From the NCBI GenBank assembly GCA_946965045.2, contig OX337230.1, forward strand, positions 1,550,001 through 1,614,000: 64,000 nucleotides of DNA, given 5' to 3'. Shown in pieces: positions 32,467 to 45,470 of the stretch. The translations under genes were made by a program, and so were the position numbers. Within the stretch, counting starts at the first letter, position 1. Each line of letters begins with the position of its first letter. The stretch is from Epithemia pelagica. Lineage: Eukaryota; Bacillariophyta; Bacillariophyceae; Surirellales; Surirellaceae. The notes beneath the pieces are model-generated. The model ran no database searches and was not told where the DNA came from. It saw only the letters and a list, made by a program, of their open reading frames with translations.

Positions 32467-35400
32467 TCAGTCTTCCTCCCTCACACAGTTTTCCGGAATA
32501 GCGTTGAGAACTTTGGTCTTCCGAGTCTTCCTTCTCCTCTTCTCATTCGCTCTGGCTTGAACAGTCTCATTAGCAACAGCGTTAGCGGCCACCTCGTTCA
32601 ATTTGTCCTCCCATTCCTCAAGGAACGGACGAACCTCTTGTTTCAAAGTCTTCTTGGCTTTTGATACAATACCCATGAATGACCGTTGGATATCAGCCTC
32701 AAACAATGTATCTTTGTATGCTTTAAAGTTGTCAGACAGGTGCTTGACGGACCGATCTGTGACTTTGAGCAAGGACAAGCAGTAAGCAATATCAGCCTTC
32801 TGTGAAATAGAATTGCATTTCTCAAAGCGCTGCAGAAACTTTTCACAAAGAAGCTCGTTCATTCGATCCTTCTGAATAAATCCCAACAAAAATTGCATTA
32901 TCTCTCTGAAATCTTCCGTCCTATTGGGCATCTGACTTATTTGGCTCACAATATCAGGGAGTAGATTGTAAACGGGATTGTTGCTTCGTTTGCTTAACTC
33001 GTTAAACAGCAAGCGCGACATGTCCCGTATTCGCGGATCTTTGTCCCGCAGACAAAGCGCAATTTCTGCGACGTTTCCCTTCACTTTTACCATATCGTTC
33101 AGAATGAGATGAGTAAGCACCATCATCGTATGACGTCGAACTTTGCTTGAATTCTCACGTAAGAGAGCATAGATCAACGGCGTGTATGGTTCGACTTGGT
33201 TAGGGTATCGGAATGCCAAATCTCCTAACGCCAGAACGATGTTCAACGCCGTGGACGGAGATTGTTTCAGAACGGTAAAAAGAAGCGGAAGATACTTTTC
33301 GCAGAACTGACCAGAGATACACATCAGCTTACAGAGCGCAAGGCTCGACGCTTGTCTCAATACAAGGGCATTGAACTGACCACTCTCATTCGAAACGACC
33401 GAAACGAGCAAAGGAATGAAGGTACCGATCAAGCCATGACCAAGAATTTCATTCTCGGATATATCAGCCATCTTTCTCTCATTTGCAGCATCTTGCTCCG
33501 CTGCTATTCCAAGCTCGGTCTCAATGGCATCTTCCTCTTCACCATTCGAGACTGAGCCAGAAATTCCCGCCTTTGCTGCCTCTTCTTGTTTCTGAACAGT
33601 TTTCTTGGAATTTGCGCGACGAACTGCCCCAACCAAGTTTTCCGTGTAGACAAGCAGACTCAACGCTACCTGTCCTACAACATGGAAGAATCTAGCCAGT
33701 CGAAGATGATGGATGGAAGTTCCATCTCTTTTGAACGTCGTCTCATACATCCCACGAATTATCTCAGCGCAGCAGTTCTCCGGCTCCTGACTGATCACGA
33801 ATATTGCTTTCAAAGCTTGTTCAGACGCTGAAAACCATCTTTCGGTATCCTCCGTATTCTCATCGACGCACCAATCTCCACAAGCAACGGCCTGCAATTG
33901 TAACTCAATGCGTTCGACAACAAGAAATTTTGCATCTGCGTTGTCTGCTTTGGGCCGGCGGATCTTCTGTAACGCTGCTGACGCGGCAGCGACAAGCTTC
34001 CAGTTTTTTCTGGACTCGGCATACTCACCAAGTGCGGCATCAAGCAGCGTTCGAAGCCTACTTTTGCTGTCAACAACAGACTGATCTGATCCAGCTGCCA
34101 TTGAAATGAGCTGGAGTGCGGTCGCGCGGATGTCCGCATCATCTGATGTGGCAACCACGCTCCATAGAATCGAAAACACACCTCCAGGGATACGCTCTTG
34201 TTTAACCAACATCATAATTGCTTCTTCAATTGACGCTAGGTCGCTGATTGATGCCCCGGCAGTGACAGCGAGAAGATTCTTCGCTATACGGCTCTCAGGA
34301 AGAGGCACTTTGCCCTCCGAACCAGGCTCGGCGATAAAAATATCAACAAATGCTTTTAGAACTTCTTCACGGATGCTCTGCTCACTCGCCCACATAAGCG
34401 CAAGGGACCGTTTGATACCTGATTCGGCACATGGAAGCTGAAAATGTCTTGCTCGAACGAAAAACCTGAGCGCCTCCGTCACGTCACTGGTATTTGCGGA
34501 GAGGATCATACTTTCAAGGATGTCTTTCGATTCCTCGAAGACACCAATAAAATCCAATGCAGACTGCGCGAAAGTTAGAGCTTCGACAACACACTTGTAT
34601 TCTCGTTGTTCCGCACTTAATTCCAGATCGTTCCATTCCTTGACCTCATTAAGTACAGCAGCTAATGTGGCTTGCTTGACATCTCGCACTGCATCTTCAT
34701 CGGGGTCGTCACCGATACTCTTTAGAGCTTCATCTTGTGCTTCTGCGATGTCGAGAGGAAGTTTTTCCTCTATCGTTTTGTACAAAACGCCCAATTTCTC
34801 AATGTACGGCTTGGGATCTAGATGACCCATAAAGGGGTTGTTTTCTAAAAGTGAAGTGAGGAGCTTGAAGGGTGTCAGAGCTTTTCCACCAAGGCAGTCA
34901 CATATGGAAATACAAAGGATTGGACTTACCTGCATCGCTTGTTTTCGTACCAAAACACTTTTGTCTTTGAGCCTGTCCATGGCAACTGTGGCCACAGGGA
35001 CAGTGCGATCAGTAGGAATCCTTTTGCTTTCTGTCAGCGAAACCCATGCCTTCAATACCGTTGATCGAGTGAACGAGCTTGTATCATAAACTCTCTCGAA
35101 AAGAAGATCGAGAATCTGATTCCGAGTTTTCGAATAATCATGCGTATTGGAGTCTTCCTGGGAATGCTCGTCCTGAGTTCCTGAAGAGGTGGCCGGCGAA
35201 TGCATGTACTCTAGAAGGCAAACCAATGTGTTGACAAGCGAATTTCTCATAATGTAAGAGTCCGCCTGGAAGTGTGGTAGTAAGTGAGTCAGCTGTTGGA
35301 GAACCAACTCGGGGTTTCGGTTGGCAAGGTCACAGATGAACGGGGCAACATGTTTTATTCCGTTCGACTTGGCATCCCCTGAGCCGTCAAGCCTTCCGTA

Positions 35401-36315
35401 TTCCCGGAGTAGCTCAATAGCCAACTTGCTGGATTTGCAATGTTCCCCGCAAATCTCAGCAACAATGGGTGACATGTGTTCATGAGAATGCATCAAATCC
35501 AGAAGGCTGGCAATTATGGGTGTATATGAAACAACTTCGGAGTCGATTGTCCATGCAATCATCCCCATGGAATATCCAGCCCATGGGGCTTTCCGAGACT
35601 GAGCTCCGACACAACGTTCTAGAAGATAGTACGCAGTGCGACAGGGAATGAGAACCACAGCCTCATCTGCGACGCCGCGCTGCCACAGTACGTTCGTGTG
35701 ATTTGACATGGCAGTCGCAGCTTGAAGCATTGTTTCGGAGCACACATTGCGTTGCTGCAGCAACGATTCGGTGGACTTTTTCGAACCGCTAGCGTCAGCC
35801 ATGTGGGCCTCAGTCAGGAACAAAACCGAGTAAAGCATGTACATGTGACAGCTCAAAGCATCACGGAAGTTTTGGGTCACCGTTTCGGTGGATTTTTGAA
35901 GAATGCGACAAAGAAGACGCAAAGTTTCACACAGGGTCTCGATGAAGTTTTCGCGAGTACTTGGTGTCAACGACATGGATTTTCTAAATATGCCAGTTGT
36001 TTTGCGTCAGAAAAAGAGAGTTCGCCAAGAGGAAAGATCGAAATTTACCACCTACCGTACAAGGGTATAGAGGCATTGAAGACGCGTCTGATCCATCCAT
36101 AGATCCTCGTCGTCTTCGTCCTCGTCCCAAACGCCTGCCCTCAAACAACGGTTTCCAGCGGTCAAACGCGTAACAAGGCTTTCAAAGGATGCTTCTCGGG
36201 ACTCATCGTCTCGGTCATCAAATTCATGAGGATAGGGATCTAAGTTGTAAGGTTCATGCTCAAGGTCTTGAAGAGAAGAAGGAACACTGAATGGAGAGGT
36301 CAGTGGAGCAGTCAT
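32467..36315 (-). CDS. CAP-D2: condensin complex subunit 1 (CAP-D2)
   Basis: HEAT-repeat non-SMC subunit of condensin I, needed for mitotic chromosome compaction. Exon 1 36315-36056 (start MTAPLTSPFSVPSSLQDLE), intron 36055-35983 region, then the main exon; the junction gives LVR-KSMSLTP in frame. A second intron, 34929-34864 (66 nt, GTAAGT...TTCAAG), is hidden inside open frame: removing it restores the family motif VRKQAMQLLTSLLENNPF. The C-terminal part shows the diagnostic Cnd1 block: ALNIVLALGDLAFRYPNQVE, SSKVRRHTMMVLTHLILND and RDKDPRIRDMSRLLFNELS. About 1235 residues after splicing, close to the usual length. Basic C-terminal tail (RRRKTRKTK). Very confident of identity; exon edges read by eye. 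Confidence 0.93.
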
Positions 36316-36971
36316 TGTCTTCTTGTGCCGTAGTCCAAATGGATCTGTCTCTGTCTCCTTCGATACGAGTAACGTTGTTCTTCTATAGGACAAACTTTTT
36401 GTGTGTGACAGATAGCCCATATTGGCGCCTCGGTTGGCTCGCGCCGTCGACAACGGATGGAAAGCGCGCACGCTGAGCTTCCATCAATCCCTGTCTGGCT
36501 TCTGGTGGCACCCCCCCCCCCAACGCCCAACCCAACATGATTTGGGTGCGGGACGGAGGGGCGATCTGTATGATGAGCGCGCAAGAACCAAGGATCGATA
36601 ATGGGGCGGTGTGACATGCCGATATCCATAGTCGGCCGGCGCGCACATTTACATTGGTTCTGTGTTGTCTCTCCACTTTCGCTCCTGCGGGTACCTTACC
36701 TAATACCTCGGAAGAGACAGTCTTGACAAGCTTATCTCGTCTGGAATCAGAGACGAAACCTTTCACCTCGTGAATTCGAATTCTAAGGTCACCGTGTCGT
36801 CACAATAGTTTTGAAACTTATCCTGGGTAGAGCGCGTGGATTGTACAATGGATATGTCAATACGAACGACAACGGTGCGAATTAGATTTTCTCGGATACT
36901 TTCCACATGGACATTTTTCAATTCTTGACTATCCTCTCACATGATCCTCTCTCAACTGAAATGACTTACAG
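36316..36971. other. divergent intergenic region between CAP-D2 and the coiled-coil gene
   Basis: About 650 bp; presumed bidirectional promoter region. Contains a C-run (36510-36520) and the short palindrome GAATTCGAATTC (36771-36782). It may also hold an unrecognised first exon of the downstream gene. Confidence 0.5.
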
Positions 36972-39900
36972 CAGATAGGGAATCGGCGTCATTTTGGTTC
37001 CGTAATTTCAGCAAATGCATCGTCTCGTTCCCAACAAAAGGCAGGCGACGCACGAGAAAAAAATAGTCAAGCGTATTCAAAGAACGTCACAAAACACAAT
37101 CAATACACGGTATCTTTTGATCCTGGACCAATCGGTCTCGAACTCGAGCCTGGCACCTTGCCTCAATCAGGTGGTATTCCCTGTTGTCGCGTGCAACGTT
37201 TTGTCGACGGTGGTCCTAGGGATCCTGGACCTGCAAGGGCGTCGGGGAATATTCAACCAGGAGATGTCGTCGTGGCTGTGAATGGATCTCCGGTCAAAAC
37301 CTATGAACAAACCATTAGTATATTGAAACAAAGCGTCAACACAAGGGAAATAACTTTTCAAAGCGCGTGGGCGGATCTTCCCGTATCCGATCTCCGGAAG
37401 CCGCAAACCCACGAGAGTAGCCCTGATGGACCAGTCGTAAAAATTTTCAATGAGGGCAGACGTCCGATGGAACGCAGTCTTCGGTCTTCTTCATTTGATT
37501 TGTCTTTCGTAGTCGATGAATCTGATCATGGACAGCAGCAACGCTCTGGATCAAATGGTCGGTCATTACAGAAGTCGAGATCGGAGACTTGGAAATATGC
37601 CAATGCTATGGCTGTTGAAAGCAGCACATCTCCACTTAATCACCGTCTCATAACCTCGGACCTCTCAGAGACGACTTTGACCCCAGTTAATAGGGACGTC
37701 CCGAACTCGAAGTCTTCCTCTCCGCTTCTATGGTCTTCTTCGACAACCCGATCAACGAATACCACATCGGGGGAGGGAAATGGCTCAGACGAGATATGTG
37801 ATCACGTGGCAAACTTTGCCAGTTGGCTGATTCGCTCGAACGACATTGAGAGTGCTGTTGCTCGAACTCCATGTTCTTCGGAGAGAGTATTGAATGACGA
37901 CAGAGCGGAGAAAACGATCGAGAGCGTTCGGGCACATTTGTCATCTACACGAAACTGCATGGAGAAGTCAACTTCTGACAAGGATGTTCGAGAAAGTACG
38001 GACATGGAGAGGGAAAATATGGAATTGAAGCAAGCCCTCGTTAAAGCCAGGCTTGAAATTGATGTTCTCAAAGCTCATCGGTCCAAACTTGAGCTAGAAG
38101 AACGAACAAGAGTGGATCGGCATGAGTCTATCAGCACCATGCACGAAGAGCTGGCGGAACTTAGAATGAAGAATAAGCTGCTGGAAGAACGTCGCTGTGG
38201 GGACGGGGTGCGAATAGCTGAGCTCGAAGCAACTTTGAAGGAAACGATTGAAGCTCGAAAGAATTTTGAGATGGAACTCATATCGGCCCGTTCGTTGCTT
38301 CGCAAGAAAGATAGCAATGAAAATACCGAGAAAAACAAGCTTCAAATCGAGCTCGAAAAAATGATTCGTTCATTAAGGCAAGAAAATGAAAACCGTCGTC
38401 CGTCGGAGGATGCAATGAAGGCGATGTCGCGAGAGATTGAAGCGTTGAGAATGAACATCGAAGCGCGAGACAAAGAGGGGATGATATTGCGTGATGCTTT
38501 GGAACAAAGGACACTGGAATTACAAGATATAAGAGAAGAGGCTGCTGTATTGGGTGACGAAATAGCAGAAACAAACGAAATCTTTGAATACGAAATATGT
38601 TCATTGCGCCATTCGCTGAGTGAGGCACACGACCAACTTGCGGAAATGGACGAGTCTGTCGCGTTGGAAAAAAAAGATCATCAAGCTGTGCTTGAAAGAA
38701 TGCTGGATCGACTGAAGGACTCACACCTCGAGAATGAGTTGCTGCGAGAAGCTGTCCAGATGTCTCGAAATGACCTCAAGCGTGCTCAGAACACGTTCGG
38801 CGACGAGGTAAGGCTTCTTAAAGAAGCCTTGAGTCCACATGAAACACACCAACCGGTAAGACAACATACATAAAGTGATAGCCTGATGCAGTTTTCGGGA
38901 GCTCACTAAGCAAGTTATTTCCTTGGTCTTGTTATCTTATGGCAGGATCTGCGTATCGAATCACCAGAACCAGCACAGAACCTATCTCCATCAGGATTCG
39001 ACTCCATCCTTGTTGAAATGGTTTCTCTGCGGGATGAAGTGCTCAAAACACAACAACAGTGCCGAAGACTAAGAAAAGAGAGAGATAGACTTCTCGATAT
39101 GAACGAAATAATACAAGAGACTTTGGACGAATTGTCCGAAGAAAGAGACTTACTTCTTGAAAGCCAAAACGAAGATTCATCGAACGCATGGAAGTCTAAA
39201 CTTGAAATCCAAGCAAAGGAGATTGCACAGCTTCGTGAACAACTGGAACACTCGAGGAAATCACAAGATGAAGCATTTTCGAGATCGAAAGAAGTCGAGG
39301 ACAAGCTGATCGAACGATCAGTCACACTGCAATCTGAATTGGCCGATAAAGAAAGCAAACTCTCCTTTGTTCGGGACACTTTGAAAATCACTATCGATGT
39401 TCACGAGCCTTCCTGCAGCCGCGAAGATGGAGAGGAGAAAAATACCTCATCACTAGAATGGGATACGAAATCTCTTCTTGCCCTTCAGGCCCAACTTTTT
39501 CATGCGAAGACAGAAGAAAAGGCGCTGAAAAGAAGAATTCGTTCTCTGGAGGGCTCGCTCTCAGTCGTTCAACACGAGAAAGACGAAATATCTGCTCGAA
39601 AGGAACAAGTGATGAAAGACTTCCTTGCGTGTAGAGAGATGCTTGGAGAGCAAGAATTAAAATTGCTCACGAGAAGCATGGAATCTACAATTGACACCGG
39701 TGAGATAGAAGACATGGAACAAAAACTGAACAAGAAAACTGATGAATTGGCGCTTGCTGAATCTTCTATTGAAGCATTCCGGCAACAATGTATTGACTTG
39801 AACTCAAAGCTCACGAATGCCAGAGAAATGGCAAAGAAAGCCGGGGAAATCACGACGTCAGAATTGATCAAATGCCAGGACGAGGCTACAGAACTCAAGC

Positions 39901-42900
39901 GACACAACATTTATCTCGAGAAAAAGATCCAATCAATGCACAAAAAGCTTGCGGAAGCCGAAGAAAAAATCGTTTCTTCAACCGACAAGATAGCAACTGC
40001 ACGAGAGCTGATGACAACAGCACGTGAAAACGCGGAACAAGAGAGCCAACGCTTTCTGATACGTATGGATGAACTGACTGTTGAATTGCGATCTTCAAAC
40101 CTAGCAAGACAGCAGCTGGAGAAAGCAAATGAGGAACTCAACCGTGAGTGTCTCCAGCTTAAAAAGGGCATAACGGATCTTGAGCATGAAAGGGTTCAGT
40201 CCGCATCAGACCTCGAAGAAAGAATAAATATTTTGGCTCAGGAACGAGACCTGCTCACAGATAAGGCTGCAAAACAAAAACAAGTATCATTGGATCTTGC
40301 ACAGCAGCTGCAAGACTCAAAAGCGAAAAATGAAGAAAGTCAAAAAGAAATTGAATCTCTTCTGAAGCATCTCCATGAAGAACAGAAACTGGGTCAATAC
40401 CAAACCGATACTCAGCAGAAGAAACACGAGCGAGAAAAAGAGAAATCAGACAGGTTTCTTGTAGAGACAACGGAGCGTCTTCGTCAAGCGAAGCATGACC
40501 TCAGTATTACAGAGGAAGCGTTGGACCGAGCGCGCAGCGAGATTATTGAGCTTTCATCAGACTTGGACGAGGCAAAGCTTCACCAGAGAAATACAATTGA
40601 TGAATTTTCTGAAAAGCATACAACAGATATGACAAAGCTCATCCGAGAAAGAGATGAGGTTGCACTAACACTCCGTTTGACACAAGAAGATGCTGACAAA
40701 ATGAAGTCATCTATGGAGACCGAGCTGGCAGTCACTAGGTCCAGTTTCATTCGAATGGAAAAGGAAAATAGAAGTATGACCGAAAAGATTCGAGAAAATG
40801 AAGAGCGTATCGAAAGTCTTCTGGACACGGTTGCTCAATTGAAAGAAGAATATGTCGATTGCTCCGGTTGCGAGGAGACGACTTCTTTCTTTGGATTGCC
40901 ACGTGCAGATTTGCGGTCAATGTGCCAAGACCTTCGCGATGAGTTAGCCCTTGCAGAAAAGCACCTGGACGAAGAGCGGAAGAACCACCAGTCCGTTGCA
41001 TCGGATCTTTCTTACGCCCACAAACGGATCGCAGGCCTCGAAGCAGAGCTGACATGCATGTCGGAAGAGATTGGTCGTATGATTCATACGACAAAATCGC
41101 TCGAAAAACAAATTCTTGAATTGAACTCTAGTCGCAGCATAGCAGAGAACCGAACTGAATCGCTGAAGTCATCTTTGGAAAGTGAACAAAGATCTAAATC
41201 TGAAGTAGCGAAGGAGCTAGCTGCACAATTGGAGAAGAACGAATCCCTTTTGAAAGAGATAGAAATGGCGAGAACAAGTGCGGATTCATCATGTCGGAAG
41301 TCAGAAACAGACGTAAAAAAATTCAAGGATCAAATCGAGCACCTCAGCGAAGCGGTTGGAAAAGGAGAGGAAGTCCGAGAGAAGCTCCAACGTGAAATCG
41401 AAACGTTGGAATTAGAGCTTGTTTCAAGCAAAAAAGAGCGAGACGAAAATACGTCGAAAGCAAATGCATTAGGGGCAAAACTAGTCCTTGTGGAAGATGA
41501 ACTCACTGCAAAGATCGGTGATTTCCGCCGTGTGTGTGATGAGCTAGAGACTTTTCGAACCAAAGCAAGCAGTGATAATGACGAGGTCAACAAGGAATGC
41601 TCGAGACTTAGGGAACAACTAGCTGAGCTTGTGGCTGAGGCTGAGAACAATCGTAAAATGGTTCTGAAAAGTATGGAGAAAGAAAAAACTTTGATGGAAA
41701 GCACGGCACAGTTCGAACAATTATCTTCCAAAAATGAAAAGCTAAGAGAGGAAACAGCTATCAAGCTAGCCGAAGCATCAAAAGTCACGAAGGCTCAAAA
41801 AGTAACTATAATGGAGCTCGAGACAAACAAGTTGGATGCTGAAAAGCGAGCATCGAGCTTGTCATCACAAATCGAGAACTTGCGCGATGTCGTTAAGAGA
41901 CTAGAGGAAGCTTCGGACGCCACAGGCGAAGATCATATTAAGCAAATGGAGCTACTTGAAAACAGAAATGGAAAGCTCTCTGAGGAAAACGACCAGCTTT
42001 CAGAGAAGTGTGCCAAACTGGGAGATGATTTGAGGCAATCTAGACGTATGTGCGACGAGTTTCGTCGAACAAGCGTCACACTCAAGAAGCGCATCGATCA
42101 ACTGAAACATTCATTGGCAGAAGAACAAGAGGAAAAACATTCAAGATGTTTGGAAAACGTCCAACTACACACAGCGAACAAGGATTGTCGGTTCGAACTT
42201 GAATCAAAGAAAATGGAAATTGACCATCTAAAAGCACGTGCACAGGTCTTGAATGCTACAATCGCCAGATTGAAGTCCAGTCAATTACTTTTTCCAGTCA
42301 TGACAGAAATTTGCACCGATTCTACGTCAAGAGAGCTTCAAGTTTCCAGTGCAGTCAAGAAACTTCTACTTGGACTTGGTACAGACTTGGATTCTTTCGC
42401 CGCCACCTTACAGCAAGCATACGAGAACTACAAAAGGATGATTCTTCAAGCTGACGCTGATGAACGCTTTAAAGAGCTCGACCTTTCGGGTATTGAGCTG
42501 GTCCGTTCTTCTCAAACTGTTCTTTACTTGAAAGAAGTTCACAACGAAATAATGCTCCAGGCAAAATCAGTGATGGAAAGTAGGGCCATAATTCAAACGG
42601 CAACCGCAGAAAGTCATGTTTCAGCGTCCGACGCTGTGATGGAAAACACCCACCATGAAAGTTCTTCAAACGCCAATAGCCACCGGGAGGGTTTGGTAGT
42701 TGAAATGAGGGAAGCTCATGATGCTTTGAGAATTAAAAACAAGATGATTGCAGATTTGGAATTTCAACTTCGAGAGAAGCAAAATTCCGAGGAATTACCC
42801 GGGAAGCAGGAAAACAACGCAAAAGAGATGTCTTCCTGGAATTCCTCGAATAGGAGGGTGTCCGTCGCCGCTCAAATGATTGGTAGATTCTTTGAAGACC

Positions 42901-43133
42901 AAGACATTCATAGGATGAACTCTGCTCTTCGTCGATGGACAGCTTTGGCATCTTCACGTTCGGCCTGCGAAAAACAGGATGCAATCGCCTCTGAGCTATC
43001 CGCCCAACTTGAAACTACCCGTGAGAAATTGAGTATTTTGAAGAAACATCTAAAGAAATCACGAAGAGCTCCAATGGCTCGAATAATGGAAGCCGGGACT
43101 ACAGCGCTGGATCAAACCAAAGTCGATGTTTAA
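36972..43133 (+). CDS. PDZ domain plus very long coiled-coil protein (5' end unresolved)
   Basis: About 2000 residues. The PDZ-coding frame is open from 36960 with no in-frame ATG before 37158, so a first exon is missing; acceptor candidates are CAG at 36969-36971 or 37009-37011. PDZ: YTVSFDPGPIGLELEPG... to GDVVVAVNGSPVKTYEQ. Then a Ser-rich linker and almost unbroken heptad-rich coiled coil (Glu/Lys/Leu/Arg) from about 38000 to 42250, interrupted once by an 11-residue Cys-containing stretch VDCSGCEETTSF. Intron 38856-38945 (90 nt, phase 0) joins HQP to DLRIESP. The C-terminus has MNSALRRWTALASSRS before a final helix. Architecture suggests a cytoskeletal, Golgi or centrosome-type scaffold (inference); no specific family is recognised. 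It converges with the next gene, only 21 bp apart. Confidence 0.85.
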
Positions 43134-43154
43134 AACATATAATGTTTACGTCGA

Positions 43155-43889
43155 CTATCGTGGAGTCTTCCGTAGTGTCACAGGACCTTGAATATTGTTT
43201 AGACAACTCAGTCTTGCGTTTGGGAACCTAGACAGTTTCTGGTCTTCATAGTCCGACCGCTTTTCCCAACCGTCAGACTCCAGAATGTCGACAGCGCAGA
43301 AAGTGCACTGTCCTCCACCACCGCAGTTCCCGAGAGTCTGTTTCAATCCTTTGTACACCTCAAACCCATTTTCGATCAGTGTCTGTCTTAGGTTGTCTCC
43401 GACCTTGGCTTGGAACTCAAGGTCATCCTTGCCATCCTGCCGAGCCACAATAGAAACCACATCTCCAACAGTGTACGTACAACCCTTTTCTTGTGCAGCG
43501 AACTTAAGTTCAACTGTTTCAGGAGCATTAATGATTGTTTCCATTGCCTCATCAAACGTAGAACGGGTCACATCTTGACCCTGAACACTGGCCAATGTCG
43601 TACCCATTATCTCCTCCGAGAATTTTGCTGCAGATCCTGAATCAGTCACTTCCTTGACGAAAACGCCACTGGCACTTCCTTCCTCAACTTCTTCCAGGAT
43701 GATACCCAATGGCTTTGTTAAGGACAGCTCGATCACTGATTCGCTGGAGACAGATGTCGAGAAAAGAACGTTCAAAGATGATTGCTCAGTGAATCGATTA
43801 CCACGAGTGTCCCATCGTGATACACTGAACGCACTGACACATGCAGTCAGAAGCAATAGTAATATGCCTGGGAGCCTTGCAAGTTTCAT
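43155..43889 (-). CDS. plastid-targeted PDZ / 2Fe-2S ferredoxin-like protein
   Basis: Predicted plastid electron-transfer or assembly protein of 244 residues. N-terminal hydrophobic signal peptide (LLLLLTACVSAF) with cleavage at a CVSA|FS site, which fits the diatom ASAF-type bipartite plastid presequence. Next a PDZ-like domain: KPLGIILEEVEEGSASGVFV to ETVELKF. Then a ferredoxin-like domain with Cys pattern NCGGGGQCTFC and a fourth Cys in RLSCLNN, the right number and order for a 2Fe-2S cluster. This resembles the ferredoxin-like PnsB3 group of plants, although diatoms are thought to lack the plastid NDH complex, so the partner must differ (inference). Single exon; start is the only ATG giving the signal peptide. 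Confidence 0.85.
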   Translation of the reverse strand: MKLARLPGILLLLLTACVSAFSVSRWDTRGNRFTEQSSLNVLFSTSVSSESVIELSLTKPLGIILEEVEEGSASGVFVKEVTDSGSAAKFSEEIMGTTLASVQGQDVTRSTFDEAMETIINAPETVELKFAAQEKGCTYTVGDVVSIVARQDGKDDLEFQAKVGDNLRQTLIENGFEVYKGLKQTLGNCGGGGQCTFCAVDILESDGWEKRSDYEDQKLSRFPNARLSCLNNIQGPVTLRKTPR

Positions 43890-44342
43890 GGTCGATAGGT
43901 TTGTTGTCTTCTTTCCTTTTTTTTTTATTTCAGTTATCTAGTGTTGTGCGTGTGCTGCTAAGCGGCGGGGCCGCCTATCTGGTGGGGTGGGTGGTGGGAA
44001 GGGAAGAAGTTTGCTAGTGAGAAAGGGGTGTATAGGGCGGGAAGTGGGGCAAATCCCATTCTTTCTTGACTATTGACAATTGATGGAATGAATGCCGAGC
44101 GAGAATGACGTCACTACATTTACATGCGACCGATAGGTCGAATATAGGTCGCTGAAATCAAAATTCCCCCATAAGGACTTCTCGTCAAAACTCTTTTTCT
44201 TCAGTCTTGGTGTGACAGACTGTTGGGATTGGGTTCTTGGTTGGGCTTGTTGGAGATCCTTGATGGGGCCTTCTGAAACTCTCAGCTACGCTCACATTTG
44301 CATGGTCGAGGTTCCCAGGATCGTAATAAAGGACGTATCAAA
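43890..44342. other. divergent intergenic region
   Basis: About 450 bp between the PDZ/2Fe-2S gene and the J-protein gene; no gene seen. Contains a T-run near 43920 and presumably both promoters. The frame continuing upstream of the J-protein (44298) is not counted as coding. Confidence 0.5.
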
Positions 44343-45470
44343 ATGGAGCAGAACGACGATCCTTACACCATATTGGGCGTCTCGCGAAATGCTTCAGCAG
44401 ATGATATCAAAAAGGCATACCGTAAATTGGCGTTGAAGTACCACCCCGACAAGACTGATCCGAATGATAAAGCCTCTCATGATATGTTTGCCAAGATCTC
44501 GGCCGCCAATGAGATTTTGTCCGATGACGAGAAGCGTCAGCAATACGACCTTCGTCAGCAACTTGGTGGAACAGGTTTTGATAACAACAAGAATTATGAG
44601 AAGAAACCGGATATACCGAAACAACAACAGCAATATCAACAGCCGACAAGAGCGAAAACTCACGAAGCAAGGCCATACCCAACTAATTCAAGCAACACAA
44701 AGAAAACATACTACGAGAAACCAGCCTTTACGACAAAGTCACCGCCACAACAAACCAAGATGCCAAGTGGAAGACCAATGTACACAAAAGAACAACCTCG
44801 GACAACCTACACTCCATCTTCTAAGAATGGCAACAACATCAAAATGACAAGACCAGTCTCCAACAAAGGTTCCCCAACTACAGGCCCCCAAACTGGAGTT
44901 CAGAGCATGTCTACCAATTCTAGGAAGGTGAAACATCCCGACGGAGGGTTTGAAATGATTACTGAAACCACAACAACCTACTTTGACGGCCGTGTTGAAA
45001 AGCAAGCCAAAAGCACATTTTCTTCTCCGAATAACGGTAGCAACAACGTTCAGGGACCAAAACAAGTATCTTCCCTTCCCCAACGAGGAAGAATCCCTGT
45101 GAAGGTAACAACGACAAGCGCCCCTGGAACCGTTCGGTCGAAAACTCCTAGTCGCCCGAAAACGCCATCGCGATCCAAAACACCTTCAAGATCCAAAACA
45201 CCATCGCGATCCAAAACACCGTCGCGATCTCAAACACCGTCTCGATATAGCGCACCATCTCGTCCTAGTTCGACAGCACCATTGTCGCGATCGAAAACAC
45301 CCACAAGGTCAAAAACACCCTCACGGTCAAAAACTCCTTCTCGATCCAAACCGGTAACAACAACAACATATGAAGTTGTCAATCGCACGTCCAACGTTCG
45401 GTATACGCAGACCAAGAGTGCGGATCCGAGTCGTACAGTATACCGACGTACTGTAAAGTCATCTGGCTAG
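44343..45470 (+). CDS. J-domain (DnaJ/Hsp40) protein with TPSRSK repeat tail
   Basis: Hsp70 co-chaperone of the class C kind: J domain only, no Gly/Phe or zinc region. Start at [12 protein letters not shown] (44343), the usual J-domain beginning; an in-frame ATG 15 codons upstream is less likely. J domain: [25 protein letters not shown] with the HPD motif, then [21 protein letters not shown] Gln/Lys/Thr/Pro-rich disordered middle holds a small conserved-looking patch, [16 protein letters not shown]. The C-terminus has about ten TPSRSK-like repeats (45139-45345), a basic phospho-site-rich array resembling microtubule- or RNA-associated tails (inference). No targeting peptide or membrane segment is seen. 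Single exon. Confidence 0.9.
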   Translation: MEQNDDPYTILGVSRNASADDIKKAYRKLALKYHPDKTDPNDKASHDMFAKISAANEILSDDEKRQQYDLRQQLGGTGFDNNKNYEKKPDIPKQQQQYQQPTRAKTHEARPYPTNSSNTKKTYYEKPAFTTKSPPQQTKMPSGRPMYTKEQPRTTYTPSSKNGNNIKMTRPVSNKGSPTTGPQTGVQSMSTNSRKVKHPDGGFEMITETTTTYFDGRVEKQAKSTFSSPNNGSNNVQGPKQVSSLPQRGRIPVKVTTTSAPGTVRSKTPSRPKTPSRSKTPSRSKTPSRSKTPSRSQTPSRYSAPSRPSSTAPLSRSKTPTRSKTPSRSKTPSRSKPVTTTTYEVVNRTSNVRYTQTKSADPSRTVYRRTVKSSG

